This document shows positions 22,013 through 32,890 of a stretch of 64,000 nucleotides of DNA, piece by piece. The stretch spans positions 1,612,001-1,676,000 of the forward strand of contig JBANDB010000016.1 of assembly GCA_037576215.1 (NCBI GenBank), given 5' to 3'. A program made the translations under genes and the position numbers. Numbering within the stretch: position 1 is the stretch's first letter; every line of letters starts with the position of its first letter. Source of the stretch: Armillaria gallica (Eukaryota > Basidiomycota > Agaricomycetes > Agaricales > Physalacriaceae). A model generated the notes under the pieces. That model did no database searches, was not told the DNA's origin, and saw only the letters and a program-made list of their open reading frames with translations.

Positions 22013-23464
22013 TCACTCTCGCAAGTGAAATCTCCTCATTTTCCCCTTCAACTCCACGTTCTTCAACAACTGGCAGCTATTTTTCCCACATCTAGAAGGA
22101 CGGCTGCGCAACTGCAGCATGCGCAGCAGACGCTGTGGTTGGAAACTTTCATCAATCTCGATCGAAAGGGATTGGAGCGACGGAAGGAGGACAGGTTGAC
22201 CTTCCTTAACGACACTAAGTTTGTCAAGAATAGACACATGATTATCGGCATATCCCAGTCCTGGGACAACATCCGAGGCCCACTCCAACGAAAGGCTCTT
22301 CAAGCTAGGCACCATGTTTAGAATTGGACTCAAATGACCACCTAAAGGAACCGGATCGCGGATATACAACGCCTCGAGTGTACTCCCCGAGCGACTCAGG
22401 AAGGCGACGACTTTGGAAACAGCCGAAGGAGTGACGGCAAATTTCTCTAGCTGTGTCAATGTTAAATGATCGATAAATTTCGATGCGCTCCAGGCGACAT
22501 CAAGCAAACGAAGCCTGGTATGCACAACCAGGGTGGCGGGGAGAAAGTGTGAAGGGATGTCCAGCCCCAGAGAAAGTGTCGTAAGATTCGGAGCGGATTG
22601 CAGAAGTCGGAATGGATTGCTCTTCACCGTGCCCCCAGCGTGAAATTGGCGCAGCTGGGGCCGGGCCAGGACATGTTCTGCATCTGCGCCATCCCAGATA
22701 TCCTCAGGAAGAAATTCCTGTCGGCAAGGAGCAGCGTCTTCTTCGACCGTCTGAGTATCACGGACGTCACCTGCAGCCACAGGCGCACGCTTGTAAGGAG
22801 CTTCTTCCCATATAAAAATCTCCCATCGATGACATTGAGATACAATCAACCGGGCCATAGCCTCATAGCGCGGAACAGTCGCGTCACCCCCGACTTCACC
22901 ATAAATCCGTAAAGGAGCATCTCCCGATCGATCCAACCAAAGCTTCAACGTTGAAACTGGTGGTTCACAACATGCGGCGGCATCGATTTCATTGAAACTG
23001 AACTCAGACCAAAGCTGGCTCAGAGAGAGTGCAACGGTGCGCCAAAGACGGGACACACGACTGTAGCTCCAGGGCCCTAGGCGAGTGTTGTGGACCCGAT
23101 GGTAGAACATCCAGTCGTCCCATGATAGAGTGTAAAGAAGTATCTCGCCAATGATCTCGGGTGGCAGCCGTCGAACCGCAGCCAGGACAGGTCGGTGGTG
23201 CTTGATGAAGTTGTACACCTCGCGCAAAGCCGAATACTTTCCCTCTGTCGCTTGCGAACAGTCATCGTCATGCCAGGCGATGATAAGTCTTTCCATTTCG
23301 TCGTCGTCCAATGCGAGTTGATGTCTCAACCCCTCCATTGTAGTCTGGGCTTCCCCGAGCAAGTGTTCAATCTCTTCAGACTCGCAGTCGAGGGGACTGT
23401 AGTTGGAAGTCGTGAGATGCAGATAGGTTTGGGAGAGCTTGTAAAATTTGGAGGGAGTGATCAT
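22013..23464 (-). CDS. F-box-like protein with leucine-rich tail, left copy
   Basis: A single-exon minus-strand frame of 483 residues from ATG at 23464. Residues about 20-90 form a helical, acidic N-terminal region (ESEEIEHLLGEAQTTMEGLR). At about 92-140 an F-box-like motif is seen: VRRLPPEIIGEILLYTL, later SRVSRLWRTVALSLSQLW, the usual agaric spacing. The remainder is a series of leucine-rich, irregular repeats (LRLLDVAWSASKFIDHLTLT). Such proteins act as substrate adaptors in SCF ubiquitin ligases by binding Skp1. Compared with the right copy, one A is missing from an A-run just before the end (plus strand about 22039). The protein therefore ends GKMRRFHLRE instead of running on about 20 residues; the right copy's longer end looks more family-like. 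Confidence 0.75.
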   Translation of the reverse strand: MITPSKFYKLSQTYLHLTTSNYSPLDCESEEIEHLLGEAQTTMEGLRHQLALDDDEMERLIIAWHDDDCSQATEGKYSALREVYNFIKHHRPVLAAVRRLPPEIIGEILLYTLSWDDWMFYHRVHNTRLGPWSYSRVSRLWRTVALSLSQLWSEFSFNEIDAAACCEPPVSTLKLWLDRSGDAPLRIYGEVGGDATVPRYEAMARLIVSQCHRWEIFIWEEAPYKRAPVAAGDVRDTQTVEEDAAPCRQEFLPEDIWDGADAEHVLARPQLRQFHAGGTVKSNPFRLLQSAPNLTTLSLGLDIPSHFLPATLVVHTRLRLLDVAWSASKFIDHLTLTQLEKFAVTPSAVSKVVAFLSRSGSTLEALYIRDPVPLGGHLSPILNMVPSLKSLSLEWASDVVPGLGYADNHVSILDKLSVVKEGQPVLLPSLQSLSIEIDESFQPQRLLRMLQLRSRPSRCGKNSCQLLKNVELKGKMRRFHLRE

Positions 23465-24298
23465 GTTGGTTGGAGAGTGTCAAGTGTCGTAGCGGGAGAG
23501 AAATGAGGAAAGCTTAAACCTGGATTTCGTGGGAAATTTGCATGTAGTTTTGCGTGCACAGCTAAATAGGGAATTTCTTTGAGTCAGAGTTTAGCTTGTA
23601 AGCTAAAAGAACAATAGATCTCACCATTAATATTACACGACAACAGAAAATTACGATCTATCGTTGTACATCTAGAGGGCGCATGTCTCTCTCGACATCG
23701 CTCCTCTAGTACTATGACTTTGCGAAGGGTGGAGACAATCTAGTTCAGCGTCTAATATCTACAGCACTGGCGTGTGCTCAGCTCGCCTGTCTCTTTAGTG
23801 TTTGGTGTTCGAGCTCACATTGTCACCAAGCGAAGGTGCTGATCATTAAGTGTCGAGGTGCTTGTCTTTCCAGTCGCCGCTTGTTAACGTCTTGTTATTG
23901 TTCTCTTATAAGTTGTACGTATTCGTTGCTTATACCCGCGGCTTTTAGTTATAATCGTCGTATATAAGGACTGTACTTGTGTAGTATACGCCATCTCGTT
24001 TGCAACGGATATACAATGCCCATTCCTCTCGCTCATTTCGTGGTCCCAAGCCTCGCGATTCCAATATTTAGTTGGCGTAGTCAAGAGGAAATCAAGCGAG
24101 TCATTAGGCGAAGATCGCGGACATTGGCGGCTCCTTGCATTCTCATCGGGACGTACCGACTTACCGATGAGTCGAGACATGAAATGGAAATCGACGGATT
24201 GAAACACTCTAGTAGATTTTGTGTCCTTTAGGAACGTACAGCAGTACGAAATGAGCCGGCCATGGAAAAGAGTCGCACGGTGTATTGGTACTGTAAAA

Positions 24299-25600
24299 CA
24301 CCACACATCGCTAAATTTGATGCTGTCGTGTATAAATAAAGATAACGGTAGTCTGTATCCGATGCCAGGACACGATGGCTGTGATACTTCATACATGTAC
24401 ACCTGGTGCGCCAAAGCCGAAATCAGTTACACAGCTGTGGGGCATTTCGTATCCTTTTCACAGCGTGCAAGGCGTAGGGCTATCAGCATCGTCGGCTACG
24501 ATAGCATAGCTTATTTATTGTGAGTTTCCAGACTATAGGATATCCGGGACGCATGAACGTACTGCTCATCTCACCTCATCTCGTCACTGTTACATGGTAC
24601 CTCTAGGCACGCCGGACGTAATCTGGACTTCTTGAATGAGAATACGTTTCTTGAACTGAAAATACATTTGAACACAGGAATACTAGGTCTGGTTGTTCGA
24701 ATGGCTCATCAACTGTCACCTGCGTCAAGACACGAGTATATATTTGACTCTGTCTTCTCCTGGCACTTACTATCGTACAATATTACCAGACTGACAGGTC
24801 GGATTGCGCATTGCCGAACGTGCGGGGAGCCCAGAAAGGTCACGAGAAGATTGTCTGTCTCTGTCGGTTGTACATGGAGACCGTGGCAGATGCATCGGGA
24901 AAGGTATAGCGTCCTATTTCTCGATGTGGTCACCCAAATTAACTTTCCACAACTTGGACCTTTGTAAACAGCAGCCCAACCTTCGGCATCAGGAGTGAGA
25001 ATTCCTTCGGTCATTTCTGAATACTCATATCTGTAGACTCAGCCTCGCCGCGTTGAAGGGAAAGGGTCGGCAGAGATCCTAGACTCCGTACTAGGAAGGT
25101 GAGGCTGAACTCGCAGGTCGTGTTTCTGGGCCGGAAGAGCAGCCTGGTCTTTTGAAATTTAATACCTGACTGTCATATCAGGGCTATATATGATAGCAAG
25201 AATCTTATTTGAACGTATATGTACCGATTTATAGAACAAATTTCGACTACACTTTAATTTTCAATACACAGACTAGTATTCATCAGTAATTCCAAGCCAT
25301 AGTCCCAGCAGTTGTACAATAGTCAACACCATCCTAGTCAACGTCGATTACAATGGGCGAATCCTTACTGCCAACACCCTTCAATGGAGGATATACATTA
25401 TTCCCGATGAGGTCCATTGGGATTTTGCGGTGCAGGGATTTTTCTCGCCGCCCGAGCGGTCAGGAGTCTATCACGCACTCAGAAGGATGAGTGATATATG
25501 ATACAATTGACATACCTCTGGGACTTCTTCGTGACGATCTGTAACGCTGCGTGTCGAGTGGACCTGTCATAGGCTGTTTTCCTTTTCTCCACATACTGAG
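24299..25600. other. Inverted-repeat spacer, left part
   Basis: Single-copy DNA inside the large inverted repeat. A 101-codon minus-strand frame (24709-25014) reads TEGILTPDAEGWAAVYKGPS but has no support from splicing or domains, and a 111-codon plus frame overlaps it. Nothing else recognised. Confidence 0.35.
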
Positions 25601-26355
25601 CTATAAGTTTGGAAGACGGAGATAGTTCTCGGACCGGGAAGTGGCAAATTCTTTGTCTTCATTACCCTTGGAGGACGGCGACTTCTCTTTGTCGACTTCA
25701 CCATGCTTCTTCCGGACCCTCTGCCCGGGAACTGGACGGTAACCACGAATGGGGACCATTGCACGCAATGTACGTCTAAGGGGAACGCTAGGTTTAGGTG
25801 CGCTAGATTTCGACATCGGAGGTCGACGTCCTAGGACTGGAAAGTGAGGTCGATGCGTGAACGGGGTTCTCGTCTGGACGGAAGGTTGGCCATAAGCGGC
25901 GAAGGGATTTGTAATGGGAAATCCCATGTCTGGGGAGAATATGTTGCTGCTTGGGATTCTTGTAGGAGGTGAAGTCGGGGCATATATTGAGGTTATCTGT
26001 AATATTTTCGCTGGAACATCGACATCCTCCGCCGAAGAGTTGGCCTGAACATATGAGGGTGTGCCACCCGTGTCGAAGAGAGGGATTTTATCTGCAGGAT
26101 ACACGGCAGGTTCCCACGTAAGATTGTACGGTACTTTCGAAGTTGGACGTAGAACTCCTCTAGTACCCTCTGGTTCCGATCTACCCATGTCGTCGTCAAA
26201 GTTTCGCGCAGAGAAAATGTAAAGACGTACTGTTGCATATCCCTCTTAGGAAGGAGTGGTTTGTTCTCGGCAACTGGCTCCGCAAATGCATTATAGCTCT
26301 GTCCTTCACGTCGCTGATAGGTTGCAATCTCACTTCCACTATTCTTCCCTGCCAT
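25601..26355 (-). CDS. Proline-rich hypothetical protein in the inverted-repeat spacer
   Basis: Two minus-strand exons, 26355-26231 and 26180-25601, are joined by a 50-bp GTACGT...GGTAG intron that restores the frame (phase 2), giving 234 residues. Exon 1 encodes MAGKNSGSEIATYQRREGQS and PLLPKRDMQQ. Exon 2 is rich in proline, serine and arginine (YAPTSPPTRIPSSNIFSPDM, FTHRPHFPVLGRRPPMSKSS) and ends basic and charged. It looks intrinsically disordered; no domain is recognised. The upstream in-frame extension to 26442 could add residues if the true start is further 5'. It is single copy in the window, unlike the arm genes on both sides. Confidence 0.5.
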
Positions 26356-27451
26356 AGGGGTTTCTGCCACGACGGGGTGTCTGGCTTGGAGATAGTTTCG
26401 GCAAATAAAATTTACAAACTTGGTTAATATGCACATCATCACGTTCTGGCGGTTCCATCGATGCGTCGTTCATTGAGTGATATCCAAGGCGGATATAATG
26501 GTACTAGGAGACAGGTTCAACGCGTCAAAATATTTATTATGATTCTTAATATCGCAAGTCAAGGAGGAAGAGCTTACATAACGTTCTCTAACTCTCTGAT
26601 ACAGAGCCGGTTTAAAGAACCGCCGGGAATATCCGCGGTAAACGTGACCATTATTCAATCCCAAATTTGGAAGCAAATAGCCGGCATACATCCGAGCCGG
26701 CAAGCACTGACCCATGCCGAGCCCGGTACCTGCATTGTGCTTTTGGACATATGTGAAAGGTTTTGAATAGGTAGGTGAGCTTTATCGGTATTTATCTTTT
26801 GAACCTGAATAAAGAGCCAGCATGTTTCCTTCTCAAAAGCAGCGACGAAGTGTTACGGCAACAACTGCAAGCCGTCCGGCATTTCGGCGGCAATGCCTGA
26901 ATTATTACTTGCCTCGCGCGCTGGCGAGCCGCGATGCACCTGCTTTATGGAGCCAAGTATTCGTTAATTTCTTTCCATAACTCACGAAGTAGTTTCATAT
27001 TCTACAACAACATAAAGTACATTTACTAGAAGGAAAGCTTATATAAGAGTTGCAAACGCCCAAGGCCTATTAGACGTCCAGTAAGCGCCCACGGATGCCC
27101 CCGGCGGGCCTTCAAATACGGCGCTATCAAACAATAACAAGCTTTTAAGTAAGCCTTTCTTCTTTGCTTTCGTACTGCATCTCGTATTGATATAGATATT
27201 GGGCGCGCAACGGTAACTTCGGTCAATGTCTCTCGTACTTAGTAGTATGTCAATGAAACAAGCTGTGTTTTTCAAAATCTTGAAAGACTGCACACGTACG
27301 GCCTGCAATAATCTAACCCGAATCTACTAGAGGTGACATGTGAAGTTCACGAGACTTACTCGACGCCAAGCACTGCCAATTGTTATATATACTATTCGAT
27401 GGTACCCTGTTTTCATGAAATGAATACATGGCTAACGGTCGCAATAGTCCA
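26356..27451. other. Spacer stretch without a gene
   Basis: Short unsupported frames only (at most about 101 codons). AT-rich blocks near 27000 and 27150-27290. No repeat or RNA gene recognised. Confidence 0.4.
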
Positions 27452-28151
27452 TCTTTGTAGACCTCGAGGCTGGTGTAGATACTGTCCAAGATATTGAATC
27501 CTCGTCCGAAGGCGAGGAAAGTTTCATTGCAGATTGGGAGGAGGATTACTCGGACGATGCAGCGGAGTCGAGGGCCGTCAGCTTGCCTCCTGTTCCTTCC
27601 ACACAAGAGGAAGATCATGCATGGAATGGCTTGCTGGAGAGAGCGAAGACGTGCGCGAACGTGAAGGAAAGCACGCTGGTCTGTGAGGGAAGCTACGATT
27701 TCCGTCTTTTGGATGATACACCCGGACTTTGGGTTCTATTATGTGTTGTAAGTGATGATTTGTCTCCATTTCCTCATTCCTGATGCTTGTTTGAAGCCTG
27801 CTTGGGAAGACATTAATATTGTCGTCTTTCACATTCGCTGAAGTGCGTCCGGAGCACGGTATCAAAGCTGCCTTTAATATGCCTCACATCGACAAACAAG
27901 TCTGGCTTGAGGCAGAGATGTCGTCAGCATTCAAGACATGGCTCGTTGGTATCCCAGGCGTGGCGCGCCGAAACCAGCAGGTACAACTGCATGTCGTTTC
28001 ATCAGACACAAGCCGGCGTGCACTACGATCCGCCTCGTCGTCGCTTCCCATAGTGAATGGAGCGTGGGTCAAACTTCGCCACGGCCAGTTCAAAGGCGAA
28101 GTAGGGATGGTGGCCAAGGTATACCCTTGGGGATGCAAGGCACTGTTGTAG
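27452..28151 (+). pseudogene. SPT5-like NGN-KOW protein remnant
   Basis: The plus-strand frame at 27452-27780 opens with FVDLEAGVDTVQDIESSSEG and an acidic tract (FIADWEEDYSDDAAESRA), then reaches LLDDTPGLWVLLCV. A GTAAGT donor follows. The next frame (27840-28151) resumes with VRPEHGIKAAFNMPH and ends with a KOW-like motif (GAWVKLRHGQFKGEVGMVAK). The order acidic region, NGN-like strand, KOW resembles the N-terminal half of transcription elongation factor SPT5. Short SPT5-like copies, known to me as common in agaricomycete genomes, are usually repeat-associated. The obvious donor and acceptor leave the two frames one base out of register and the protein stops right after the KOW motif, so I call it a remnant. 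Confidence 0.55.
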
Positions 28152-28642
28152 GGATGGGCTGATCTGGATTCGTCCATACTGTGGGTGAAGACGGGTTGCA
28201 GGTTCAATTTACAGAAGGCTTATTTGCAGTCCGATGGGCTGGTATATGCAAAGAGTTCAAAGAGGGACAGTAAGTCCTGAGCACAGAGGGTGCACCTACA
28301 GATAGATGGTCTGGATAGATACAGGTGATCGAGGGGAGTCGTTTACGTTTGATTTCCGGCTCCAACGGCGATGAAATTGAGGTACACCGTATACTGTTGA
28401 GTTGCCTACTCTAAACTGACAGCATTTATAAATGCGCGGCGTACACCCAAACACTCGGTGGAATATGCTTTACCTCGTTCACATCTTCTTCGATTCCCAC
28501 GTCGACACCTGCTGTACCATAGAAAGGGACGAAAGTTTTAGTGACCGCACGACGCCATCCCTGGCATGAAAGACCGGAGACGTGATAGACGTCAACATCA
28601 TGACAGATCCGCATCACATTCGGCCAATCTTACAGGTGGTAT
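28152..28642. other. Spacer stretch next to the right arm
   Basis: Possibly decayed downstream sequence of the SPT5-like remnant. No gene recognised. The sequence meets the right arm abruptly at 28643. Confidence 0.4.
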
Positions 28643-29476
28643 TTTTACAGTACCAATACACCGTGCGACTCTTTTCCATGGCCGGCTCATTTCGTACTGC
28701 CGTACGTTCCTAAAGGACACAAAATCTACTAGAGTGTTTCAATCCGTCGATTTCCATTTCATGTCTCGACTCATCGGTAAGTCGGTACGTCCCGATGAGA
28801 ATGCAAGGAGCCGCCAATGTCCGCGATCTTCGCCTAATGACTCGCTTGATTTCCTCTTGACTACGCCAACTAAATATTGGAATCGCGAGGCTTGGGACCA
28901 CGAAATGAGCGAGAGGAATGGGCATTGTATATCCGTTGCAAACGAGATGGCGTATACTACACAAGTACAGTCCTTATATACGACGATTATAACTAAAAGC
29001 CGCGGGTATAAGCAACGAATACGTACAACTTATAAGAGAACAATAACAAGACGTTAACAAGCGGTGACTGGAAAGACAAGCACCTCGACACTTAATGATC
29101 AGCACCTTCGCTTGGTGACAATGTGAGCTCGAACACCAAACACTAAAGAGACAGGCGAGCTGAGCACACGCCAGTGCTGTAGATATTAGACGCTGAACTA
29201 GATTGTCTCCACCCTTCGCAAAGTCATAGTACTAGAGGAGCGATGTCGAGAGAGACATGCGCCCTCTAGATGTACAACGATAGATCGTAATTTTCTGTTG
29301 TCGTGTAATATTAATGGTGAGATCTATTGTTCTTTTAGCTTACAAGCTAAACTCTGACTCAAAGAAATTCCCTATTTAGCTGTGCACGCAAAACTACATG
29401 CAAATTTCCCACGAAATCCAGGTTTAAGCTTTCCTCATTTCTCTCCCGCTACGACACTTGACACTCTCCAACCAAC

Positions 29477-30991
29477 ATGATCACTCCCTCCAAATTTTAC
29501 AAGCTCTCCCAAACCTATCTGCATCTCACGACTTCCAACTACAGTCCCCTCGACTGCGAGTCTGAAGAGATTGAACACTTGCTCGGGAAGCCCAGACTAC
29601 AATGGAGGGGTTGAGACATCAACTCGCATTGGACGACAGACGAAATGGAAAGACTTATCATCGCCTGGCATGACGATGACTGTTCGCAAGCGACAGAGGG
29701 AAAGTATTCGGCTTTGCGCGAGGTGTACAACTTCATCAAGCACCACCGACCTGTCCTGGCTGCGGTTCGACGGCTGCCACCCGAGATCATTGGCGAGATA
29801 CTTCTTTACACTCTATCATGGGACGACTGGATGTTCTACCATCGGGTCCACAACACTCGCCTAGGGCCCTGGAGCTACAGTCGTGTGTCCCGTCTTTGGC
29901 GCACCGTTGCACTCTCTCTGAGCCAGCTTTGGTCTGAGTTCAGTTTCAATGAAATCGATGCCGCCGCATGTTGTGAACCACCAGTTTCAACGTTGAAGCT
30001 TTGGTTGGATCGATCGGGAGATGCTCCTTTACGGATTTATGGTGAAGTCGGGGGTGACGCGACTGTTCCGCGCTATGAGGCTATGGCCCGGTTGATTGTA
30101 TCTCAATGTCATCGATGGGAGATTTTTATATGGGAAGAAGCTCCTTACAAGCGTGCGCCTGTGGCTGCAGGTGACGTCCGTGATACTCAGACGGTCGAAG
30201 AAGACGCTGCTCCTTGCCGACAGGAATTTCTTCCTGAGGATATCTGGGATGGCGCAGATGCAGAACATGTCCTGGCCCGGCCCCAGCTGCGCCAATTTCA
30301 CGCTGGGGGCACGGTGAAGAGCAATCCATTCCGACTTCTGCAATCCGCTCCGAATCTTACGACACTTTCTCTGGGGCTGGACATCCCTTCACACTTTCTC
30401 CCCGCCACCCTGGTTGTGCATACCAGGCTTCGTTTGCTTGATGTCGCCTGGAGCGCATCGAAATTTATCGATCATTTAACATTGACACAGCTAGAGAAAT
30501 TTGCCGTCACTCCTTCGGCTGTTTCCAAAGTCGTCGCCTTCCTGAGTCGCTCGGGGAGTACACTCGAGGCGTTGTATATCCGCGATCCGGTTCCTTTAGG
30601 TGGTCATTTGAGTCCAATTCTAAACATGGTGCCTAGCTTGAAGAGCCTTTCGTTGGAGTGGGCCTCGGATGTTGTCCCAGGACTGGGATATGCCGATAAT
30701 CATGTGTCTATTCTTGACAAACTTAGTGTCGTTAAGGAAGGTCAACCTGTCCTCCTTCCGTCGCTCCAATCCCTTTCGATCGAGATTGATGAAAGTTTCC
30801 AACCACAGCGTCTGCTGCGCATGCTGCAGTTGCGCAGCCGTCCTTCTAGATGTGGGAAAAATAGCTGCCAGTTGTTGAAGAACGTGGAGTTGAAGGGGAA
30901 AAATGAGGAGATTTCACTTGCGAGAGTGAAATCCTATGTCTTAGCGCACGAGAAAGACTTGGGTTCATGGGTTCAGATATCTTTCCTGTAG
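29477..30991 (+). pseudogene. F-box-like protein, right copy, frameshifted near the start
   Basis: The equivalent ATG is at 29477. After about 37 codons a G is missing from a G-run (about 29583), so the frame runs into TGA at about 29612. One extra base at about 29638 returns the DNA to the original frame, which then stays open to TAG at 30989-30991. The F-box-like segment (RRLPPEIIGEILLYTL) and leucine-rich tail are identical to the left copy. The end is longer and differs (EEISLARVKSYVLAHEKDLG) because an A-run has one more A. Translation from the internal ATG at 29645 would give 448 residues with the F-box intact, so the gene may still be partly functional. Confidence 0.7.
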
Positions 30992-31858
30992 ATCTAGATT
31001 AATATTACCATCCTCATTATTATTATCATCGCACGGTATCACTTGGACACGCCGAACGCAAGTAGACAAAATGTCGTGCTACGGTACCCCTCCGGTGATC
31101 ACCATCCGTACTAGACTTATAAGGAAACCCAGCCGCAAACGTCCCGACTGCTCCAATTCCAACCTGGACAACGTCGCGGGGCTACACTAGCGAGATCAGA
31201 AAATGATTCTCAACTTATCTCATGCTATTCCAATGGACGTTCCAGGAATACGTATATTTTGAAAGCCGAAACTTAGTGACAGAGCAAAGTTATACCCGGA
31301 ACCATCGAGGTACCAAAGTGATAACTACTAGTAGTTGTTAGATGGTATGCGCCATAGAACACTGTCTGGAAGATGTTGTCATAGTTGTGAAGCTCTATAG
31401 TACTAGGGCTCATGCACGAACCCGACTTAAAAACATTTAACACTATTCGGTGGCAGTGTTTCATCTCTTGCGCTCCGTCTTTGTTCCGTCTGTATACCTC
31501 CCGCCTTCCTTCCTCTGTGAAAGGTCGATTCATTGTGATCGGCATGACGGGCCGAATATCTGATCACTCGGTTACCTCCTCTGTTACCCCATAAAGAATC
31601 AAAAGAATCGAACAGAAGGCATCCTCGGTGTGATCACCAAACTGACAAAGGGGATGAATAGAACTTCTCTTATGGAGCCATTGTCGTGTCGACTACAGGT
31701 GGCACAAAATAATGTGCCATTGTACAAGAAAACGTCTGTTTCGTACTGTGTGGCTCTCATCATGTACATATATAAGTACACCAGGAAAATGTAGATATCC
31801 ATCACCCTATCGGTACACCACCACTTCTACCCACACCACACTATTTTCTTCCTTCGAT

Positions 31859-32380
31859 ATGGCCAAAACGCACAAACAAAAACAAAAATGTGTACATGTA
31901 CAGCACGAACGACCAGAGAAACGAGAAGAACGAGAGCAAGAACGCGAGTCAAAACAGGAGGACGGTGGAAGACACGTACGTCGAATTCGAAACCATCGGT
32001 ACCAGGACGACGCGACTCTGCCTCGCTTGATTGCCTCTATTGACCCCGACCAGGTCCAAGACGTGTACGGGTCTGACGAAGGTGTTGATGGGTCGCGATC
32101 TGACCTCGATGACGACCGGTTCGACGGTGTTGATTGTATCGACGACTTTGACTTGTTCTACGAATTGCAAGATGGTGATGGGCAAAAAGCCCTCGACGAT
32201 GATCAAGCCTCGGCTATAGCTAGTCAAACCACCAGCACAACTGGCCCAGTCTACGCGACCGCTTACCAGATCATCGTCGCCACCAACACCGCCGCTCCCA
32301 GTGATAGACGCGTATGGAAAGTAGCCCAGTACGGAGTCAAGACGAGTATTTCCAAGGGTCTGAAAAACGTCCCAGCCTAG
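31859..32380 (+). CDS. Small acidic hypothetical protein, right-arm copy
   Basis: Mirror twin of the left-arm gene, with the same 173-residue frame from ATG 31859: a basic charged N-terminus, then an acidic segment (DDFDLFYELQDGDGQKALDD). ACTATTTTCTTCCTTCGAT precedes the start, and a TATATAAG lies near 31770. No difference from the left copy was noted in this frame, in contrast to the F-box genes. Function unknown. Confidence 0.45.
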   Translation: MAKTHKQKQKCVHVQHERPEKREEREQERESKQEDGGRHVRRIRNHRYQDDATLPRLIASIDPDQVQDVYGSDEGVDGSRSDLDDDRFDGVDCIDDFDLFYELQDGDGQKALDDDQASAIASQTTSTTGPVYATAYQIIVATNTAAPSDRRVWKVAQYGVKTSISKGLKNVPA

Positions 32381-32689
32381 GTGTGATAGCTCCACATCCC
32401 AAACCCACTTTTGCCCAAGCTACACTGGTAAGCACCATTCCGCTATCCAGAAACCTCTGTTCAAATCCCGCTAAAGTACTAGCCTAGGCCTCTAGATCTG
32501 CCATTCTATCTTTCTTGCACTTGCTCTTCGTCGTATCCCGCCGATCAAGGCATCTATCAATTCTATATCGGGATGGACTTTCATATACTCAGCCACCATT
32601 ACATTGTTACTCGTCATTGTACTCCCCCCCATTCATCGTTTCGTAGTATTAGTACGCATATTCACTTATGGATCTTCGGGCTTGTCGGT

Positions 32690-32890
32690 CAACGCGAATA
32701 GAACTTCCTAAATTGGAGTATTTCTTTTTTAGGGCAGCCATCTGCCTCTGATCAGTTCGCTAATACTACTGGATCGATTCATATAATCACGAGGATGAAG
32801 TATTCATGTAGAGGTCAGGGTAGCCATCCTGTCCGCCCGCATCAGAGATCATGCATTCATGCCGTGGATCTCCACATGTACACACACGCT
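32690..32890 (-). repeat. Flank of the right arm, homologous to 7.25-7.46 kb
   Basis: The reverse complement shares GCATGATCTCTGATGCGGGC, CCTGACCTCTACATGAATAC and GAAATACTCCAAT with the 7.3-kb repeat but carries small deletions and stops in the corresponding frame. It straddles the arm boundary at 32745, which makes it the main evidence for which arm is ancestral. Confidence 0.6.

Larger units (their letters stand above)
20197..24298 (-). repeat. Left arm of a large inverted repeat (4.10 kb)
   Basis: The reverse complement of 20197-24298 matches 28643-32745 almost base for base. Paired coordinates sum to 52941 over most of the length and to 52942 at the outer end. The inner boundary is abrupt: pairing runs through TTTTACAGTACC and stops at 24298/28643. 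The outer boundary is 20197/32745. The few differences I found are mostly single-base changes in homopolymers (G, A, T and C runs) plus one substitution near 23880. The arm holds the acidic-protein gene and the F-box gene. The spacer between the arms is 4.34 kb. No target-site duplication flanks the structure. Confidence 0.9.
28643..32745 (+). repeat. Right arm of the large inverted repeat (4.10 kb)
   Basis: Inverted copy of 20197-24298. Compared with the left arm it lacks one G at about 29583, has one extra base at about 29638, one extra A at about 30903, one fewer T at about 31257 and one extra C in the C-run near 32630. Beyond its outer end, homology to the 7.25-7.46 kb repeat continues without a break (to about 32890), whereas the left arm stops at 20197. 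This suggests the right arm sits in the ancestral context and the left one is the derived copy. Confidence 0.9.

Noticed and set aside
23884..24414. 176-codon minus-strand frame in the left arm (mirror 28566-29057)
   Set aside because: Composition is not protein-like, an antisense frame is also open, and no domain or start context supports it.
20197..32745. Giant transposon with 4.1-kb terminal inverted repeats
   Set aside because: No target duplication, no transposase in the spacer, and the right end runs into older homology, so arm duplication fits better.
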